A stretch of 64,000 nt of DNA from contig CM046299.1 in NCBI GenBank assembly GCA_025267735.1, positions 33,866,887 to 33,930,886 on the forward strand, written 5' to 3'. The DNA comes from Mactra quadrangularis. Its lineage: Eukaryota; Mollusca; Bivalvia; Venerida; Mactridae. Made by a program: the position numbers and the translations under genes. The notes under the pieces are model-generated. The model saw nothing but the letters and a program-made list of their open reading frames with translations, ran no database searches and was not told the DNA's origin. Every line of letters starts with the position of its first letter. The stretch's first letter is position 1. This document shows positions 59,758 through 64,000 of the stretch, piece after piece.

Positions 59758-61690
59758 TCACTTGGCACATGTAACATATCTGGTTTGTTCTTGAAGAGCC
59801 AAATTGTCTAGGGAAATCATCTCAAGAACATGCCTTATCACAATTTTGATATTTTGAATAAAGTCTTTGTTAGATGACTGCCAAAATAATCATTTTCAAT
59901 AATGTTTGTATAACAGGGACAAAGATTTTTAATTCCTTTATATAAAACATAAATAAAGGTCTAAATAAAGGGAGATAATATGTAAAATTAATCAAAACTA
60001 GTTTGTTTTCAGGTACACCTGTACACATTACCTAGATTTTGTCATTTACTAAACTACAGGTCATTTTCTAGGTCATGCGTGTTTTTGTACTTTAAACAAT
60101 GGAATTGCCCACTAAATAGGTGAATAAACTAATGCATGAACAGCCTTTTACTGAAATAAACAGGCCATTTTATGCGTACAACATTTAATATAAATAGTCT
60201 GTATGCACATGGTATTTTTTTAATATGTTGATAAAATAAATGTAAACTAATTAAACTATAAAATTGTAAAAATAATTAACCCCTAAATATTGGTGTGTAA
60301 TGAAACTGGCTATGTTTATATATGCAATGTTTACCTGGACAACCTGTAGTATTTTTTTAACTTCCAATAAACAGTTGGCATAGTCACTCTACATGGAGGA
60401 AAATTTACTATTTTATTGTTGAATTTGAATGAAAAGGTATGACCTGTAGCAAGAAAGAAAGGAACCTGTCACAGGGTTTATAGTTTACTGCACTCTAACT
60501 GAGGTTACATCTAGATATTAGACTTAAATACATTATAGACTGTGCTAAATAATGAAACAAAAATATTTACTGAAGATTTCACAGCACACTTGATGCCCTT
60601 ATCAACACAGTTAACCATTTTACAATGTTACAAGAATGTTGAGTTGATTGTTTAACATTAAAATGTTTTAATGATATATTCCTATCACATCAAGAGTATT
60701 GTCATTACAAACTGCAATACTTTGTAAATGGTTAATACAAACAAATAAAAACAATTTGGAGAATATTACATAACATGAAAAAAATATTATTGTAGTCTTA
60801 AAACAAAATTGTAAGCAAAAAAAGTGGAAACTTTAGTTGAAACAGTGGTAATTACATGACCTTAAAATTCAAACAAAACAAACATCCGTCTGAACATATC
60901 ATCACTGTATGAGTGTCTCCAATGAACAAATACTGACTCTGTGTTGACAATGTTAACATAAGAAATGCACTTTAATTTATATAAAACCTATTAGTTTAAT
61001 TTATGACAATTCAAACAAAAAACATCACATTTATAAAAACATACATTGGTAATTAACAAAAACTATTTGTACGGACATATCATTGTTTGACAGTTTAATG
61101 GATCTTGGCTGACATAAGCACGCACTGTCAACTTTTAGCATACCTAGCCATGTAAAAATGGCCGTCACTTTCTATTTTGACATTTAAAAACTCTTACATA
61201 TATCTAAAGTTTCTTGAAAAAAAAACGACAAAAATCCATTAAGACAACTCGGTGTATCATAGTTAGACTTGGTTTTAAAGCACGAACTTTGAGATTACAT
61301 GCTAGAGACAATGATAAATATATAACATTTTGTACACACTAAATAAAATAAAAACATTTCAAATATAGATCACATTGACCCTATCTGACCAAAACTACTA
61401 TATAGAGCAATGAAATTCGATCTCGACCATTAAAAAAAACACAAAATGTATAAAAAATGAAACTTAACTACATACACATAAATGATTCACTGTATTTTAA
61501 TAGTCTCAAGTAAAACCTAGCATGGCTGAATAGTTTGAGGATTAGTATCAGGTTTTTTTTGCCAAAAATGTAATCACGTATTGGTTTGAGCCCTGTCATT
61601 CCATTTGTCTTCTTAACCAAAAACCAATACTTTTATATTAAGCAATAATTACAACCTAAATGAAATAATACAATTTGATTGGTCAAAAGT
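59758..61690. other. intron 1 sequence; no gene seen
   Basis: No exon recognised. The 60,060-60,330 part is the second copy of a diverged dispersed repeat. Confidence 0.4.
60060..60330. repeat. diverged dispersed repeat, copy 2
   Basis: Same orientation as 48,090-48,370 and the same word order (taggtcatgc, gaattgccca, aaacaggcc, gaaactggctatg). Confidence 0.55.
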
Positions 61691-62116
61691 GAACACGTGA
61701 CTTGAAAAAATGTGTTTTCATTTCCGTATAAACGCAGTTGCCAACAAGAATTCATTAATATTCATGACTTTAAATTACGTCATGCCGGTACTAATTTCAT
61801 GAATGAAAAACCTATTTTAGCGCTGCCACACGCAAAAAAAAGCTATGCATGTCAATAAAAGAAGTAAATCATCGAAAACATGAAAAATGGTCCGATAATA
61901 TCCTATTGAAAATAAAATAAGAAATTTATGTTAACCAAAATAAACATTTCAGTTTCACTTTTATCTTTACTATAAATAGCTAGTTGACCTCGACCTTGAT
62001 AAATGCACGGGAAAAGCGTAAAACTTTCAACATGTTTACACGTTTTTTTAAAGCTACACAATCTTGGTTATCCCTTTTAGAGCTCTTTTTATACAAATTA
62101 AAATCCAATTACTTAC

Positions 62117-62275
62117 ATTTCTTTGCATAATTGGTTCTGTTATGACATTAAACCCTTGAAAAATTGCATCGAAGCGGAGAACAAAATGGCCGACGGCTGG
62201 CATGAAAGACCTGTGTACGACCAAGATTATTCCGCAATACAATGCATTCGGCTCTTACGCACTAAGATATAGTTC
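62117..62275 (-). other. candidate untranslated first exon of the Ig gene
   Basis: On the minus strand the sequence ...attatgcaaagaaat|gtaagtaattgg carries a full GTAAGT donor whose exon side ends at 62,117. The next suitable minus-strand acceptor ahead of coding sequence is ctttcag at 38,979, where the exon starts with 5' UTR, so an upstream exon is required somewhere. The local CpG content and promoter-like motif support a first exon here. The 5' end is not defined; 62,275 is only a limit before a palindrome. A minus-strand frame runs through it but is not needed. The link to exon 2 is inference. Confidence 0.35.
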
Positions 62276-62316
62276 TTGATATCAACGCAAATTTCGCCCA
62301 GAAAGGTTGTAATTAT
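62160..62316. promoter_or_regulatory. candidate promoter with YY1-like motif
   Basis: aaaatggccgacggc at 62,183-62,197 resembles the YY1 word AAnATGGCSGC, common near TATA-less animal start sites. The surrounding 61.7-62.3 kb is richer in CpG than the rest and includes cacgtga (about 61,693) and tacgtcat (about 61,776). No TATA box was identified. On the plus strand the same atg opens a 28-codon frame to 62,272, which is too short to judge. Confidence 0.3.
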
Positions 62317-62476
62317 AAGGAATGAATTCATAGAAACTGACTTTCATCAAAAAATAAATGTCATTTTGGTGATAGCTAATTTCAGCATAAAGGCCTTTGG
62401 CCTTTATGCAAATTAGCTATCACCAAAAGTGACATTTATTTTTCGATGAAAGTCAGTTTCTATGAATTCATTCCTT
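62317..62476. repeat. 160-bp near-perfect palindrome
   Basis: The left arm aaggaatgaattcatagaaa...cataaaggcc (62,317-62,395) is mirrored by ggcctttatgc...ttctatgaattcattcctt (62,399-62,476) around a 3-base loop. Only a few mismatches or small gaps. It may be a miniature foldback element, close to the candidate promoter. Confidence 0.9.
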
Positions 62477-64000
62477 AAATAATGACAAGCTCAAGACATA
62501 GTTTGTTTATAAGTATTAATTTCTAGTAACAAAACATCAACACACAATCAGTGAGATAGTCAATTTTGCTTCTTTCCAAGATAAGGACTATGTCATTTAT
62601 GAATGTCCTTCATGGCTTTAAAATAGGTGTGTTTGCAATAATTGAAATTTACAAATAATTTTCATAATTTTAAGTTTTCATTTTAATCCTAATGAAATAA
62701 GTAAGTAAACTCAATAGAAAAATGTATAAAAAGTGGTTTATTAATAATTATCTTTTATGAAAAAAGTGAGTTTAAACATGTAAACTTTTGTGCAAGTTTA
62801 CATGAAGTACAGTGAAAACAGTTATAATAAAATCTTCCAATCAGATTGTGTACATCCCCGTACAGATGCACTAAGAGTTAAAAATACAAATTAATGTATA
62901 CATTGTCTGAAATCAGTATAAAAAAATATTTCTGTAAACTAAAATTCATAATTTCCAACATGTCCAAAATACGACTTTACACAAAAGAAGTAGTACAAAC
63001 AATAAGTATGGTAATGTAAGGTACACACTTAAATTAGGTATAATAGGCTATATCGGAATTCAAAATATTTGGGTTTTCCCCTCCGGTACAAACAAACTTT
63101 CACTGTTACAATGAAAACACATGTAAAAAGAACAAAAGGATTTAATCCATAGTTCTTGCTGTATATCAATAATGCACATAGAAAACTTTGTACCGTCTGT
63201 GCACGGACGGAAAAACCCATAAATTTGAATTCTGGATAAGGTCTGTTCAACGAAGTCAGCGGTGTTACTCCAGTTGATTTAGATCAATACATTCACAAAA
63301 AACAAGTAAACAATCCGAATTCTTCAAATATATTGAAGTAAAGACTCTCTTGTTCACCATCTTTAAACGTTCGCACTTCAACGGATCGTTCAATTAACTG
63401 TTCATAACGGTAACAGTGATTGGCTAACGTTAAATGCTTACTGAACGCAGGGCTGATAAAGAACTGTGACCGTTTCATTACGTTTACGATGAGAGAATTT
63501 CAAAGACGCTCTCGAAACTTGAAAATCTTTGCTACAATACGATCTGACTTAAGTCAACGACAAATGGTGAAGCCCTCAAATTTTGATCACATGATTTGTT
63601 GTCAACAATACATTATAAACTAAAATACATTTAAAGAATACAATATGTTCCACAAACTTCAAAGAACAATTACACCAACGAAGATTAGAAGCTCTCAAAG
63701 AAAATGCACGAGGGCTATACCGAGCCACCATACTCTTAATTTTTCAATACACGGCCAACCAGGGACAAGGAAATTCGCCGAAGTCAATAGGTCCAAGGCC
63801 GTCCGAGTGCCGGATACGGGTTTTAACGTGTACCGTACGGACCAGACCGTTTACTGTACTTTATTCACAACCATATTAGTACATTTCATTAATTTTTGCC
63901 CCCTTTATTAAGAAGGCATACGATACATTAGCATTGTTTGTTTAATTCTTTTTACAAAACTTAATTTCTATCTAGCATGAAAACGTGGTTACCGATTTTA
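62477..64000. other. no gene recognised; CpG-richer patches at the right edge
   Basis: Patches at about 63,180-63,580 and 63,650-63,850 have more CpG than neighbours. A minus-strand ATG frame at 63,478-63,293 (starting MKRSQFFISPAFSKH) has coding-like composition but no family I know and no firm splice site; ttaaagatg|gtgaac is a weak donor. It could be the edge of the next gene or an old repeat. Confidence 0.3.

Noticed and set aside
62186..62272. Plus-strand 28-codon frame starting MADGWHERPVYDQDY
   Set aside because: Good start context but no domain and no convincing donor; the ATGGC is better explained as a YY1-like motif. Kept only as a remark.

Overview
This window looks like eukaryotic, intron-rich, AT-rich genomic DNA. 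A mollusc, most likely a bivalve, is my inference. The grounds are the many short repeats with 'gaccttgacc' blocks followed by (ACGG)n, tRNA-headed SINEs, miniature inverted-repeat elements, and one animal immunoglobulin-superfamily gene with very long introns. There is no operon structure, and no uninterrupted reading frame longer than about 214 codons. Nearly all short reading frames here are chance frames or frames inside tandem repeats.

The only host gene I can support runs on the minus strand and leaves the window at the left edge. A possible untranslated first exon ends at a GTAAGT donor at about 62.12 kb. A signal-peptide exon follows at 38,978-38,806, one exon coding a whole Ig domain at 21,517-21,227, and two exons that together code a second Ig domain at 20,755-20,606 and 7,721-7,569. 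Every junction has consensus GT/AG ends and phase 1, so the coding pieces join in one frame into about 225 residues. They resemble the N-terminus of a DCC/neogenin/protogenin-type receptor. The introns are about 23, 17, 0.5 and 13 kb, and they hold everything else described here.

From left to right, 0-6.6 kb holds a decayed gene for an uncharacterised DDE-transposase-like protein with an HADNC motif. It is broken by a hAT/BED-zinc-finger-derived insert and flanked on both sides by GTTCTTGAAC-type palindromic repeats. A 156-bp tandem repeat lies at 1.3-2.8 kb. The 11.5-15.8 kb region is a nest of insertions: a hAT-like 1.2-kb foldback with a perfect 8-bp target duplication sits inside the 3' UTR of a truncated non-LTR retrotransposon, which itself sits in a dispersed repeat. 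The 16.5-19.5 kb region has a degenerate 'atggctgcc' repeat, another non-LTR tail and an internally deleted Tc1 element. At 23.2-24.8 kb is a 50-bp satellite that appears to have grown out of the B-box half of a tRNA-derived SINE. A CCATGG-rich array lies at 26.9-27.3 kb and a 38-bp array with a SINE inside it at 33.0-34.3 kb.

The first intron (39-62 kb) carries satellites of 29, 35 (about 4.9 kb), 28 and 35 bp, a Tigger/pogo-like miniature element, a second copy of a CAGGGCTCRAATTTAA hAT miniature element, and a Drosophila-foldback-like element whose right end was later tandemly duplicated (58.4-59.76 kb). A small CpG-richer region at 61.7-62.3 kb with a YY1-like motif is a candidate promoter. 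All family names rest on motifs read by eye; no database search was possible.
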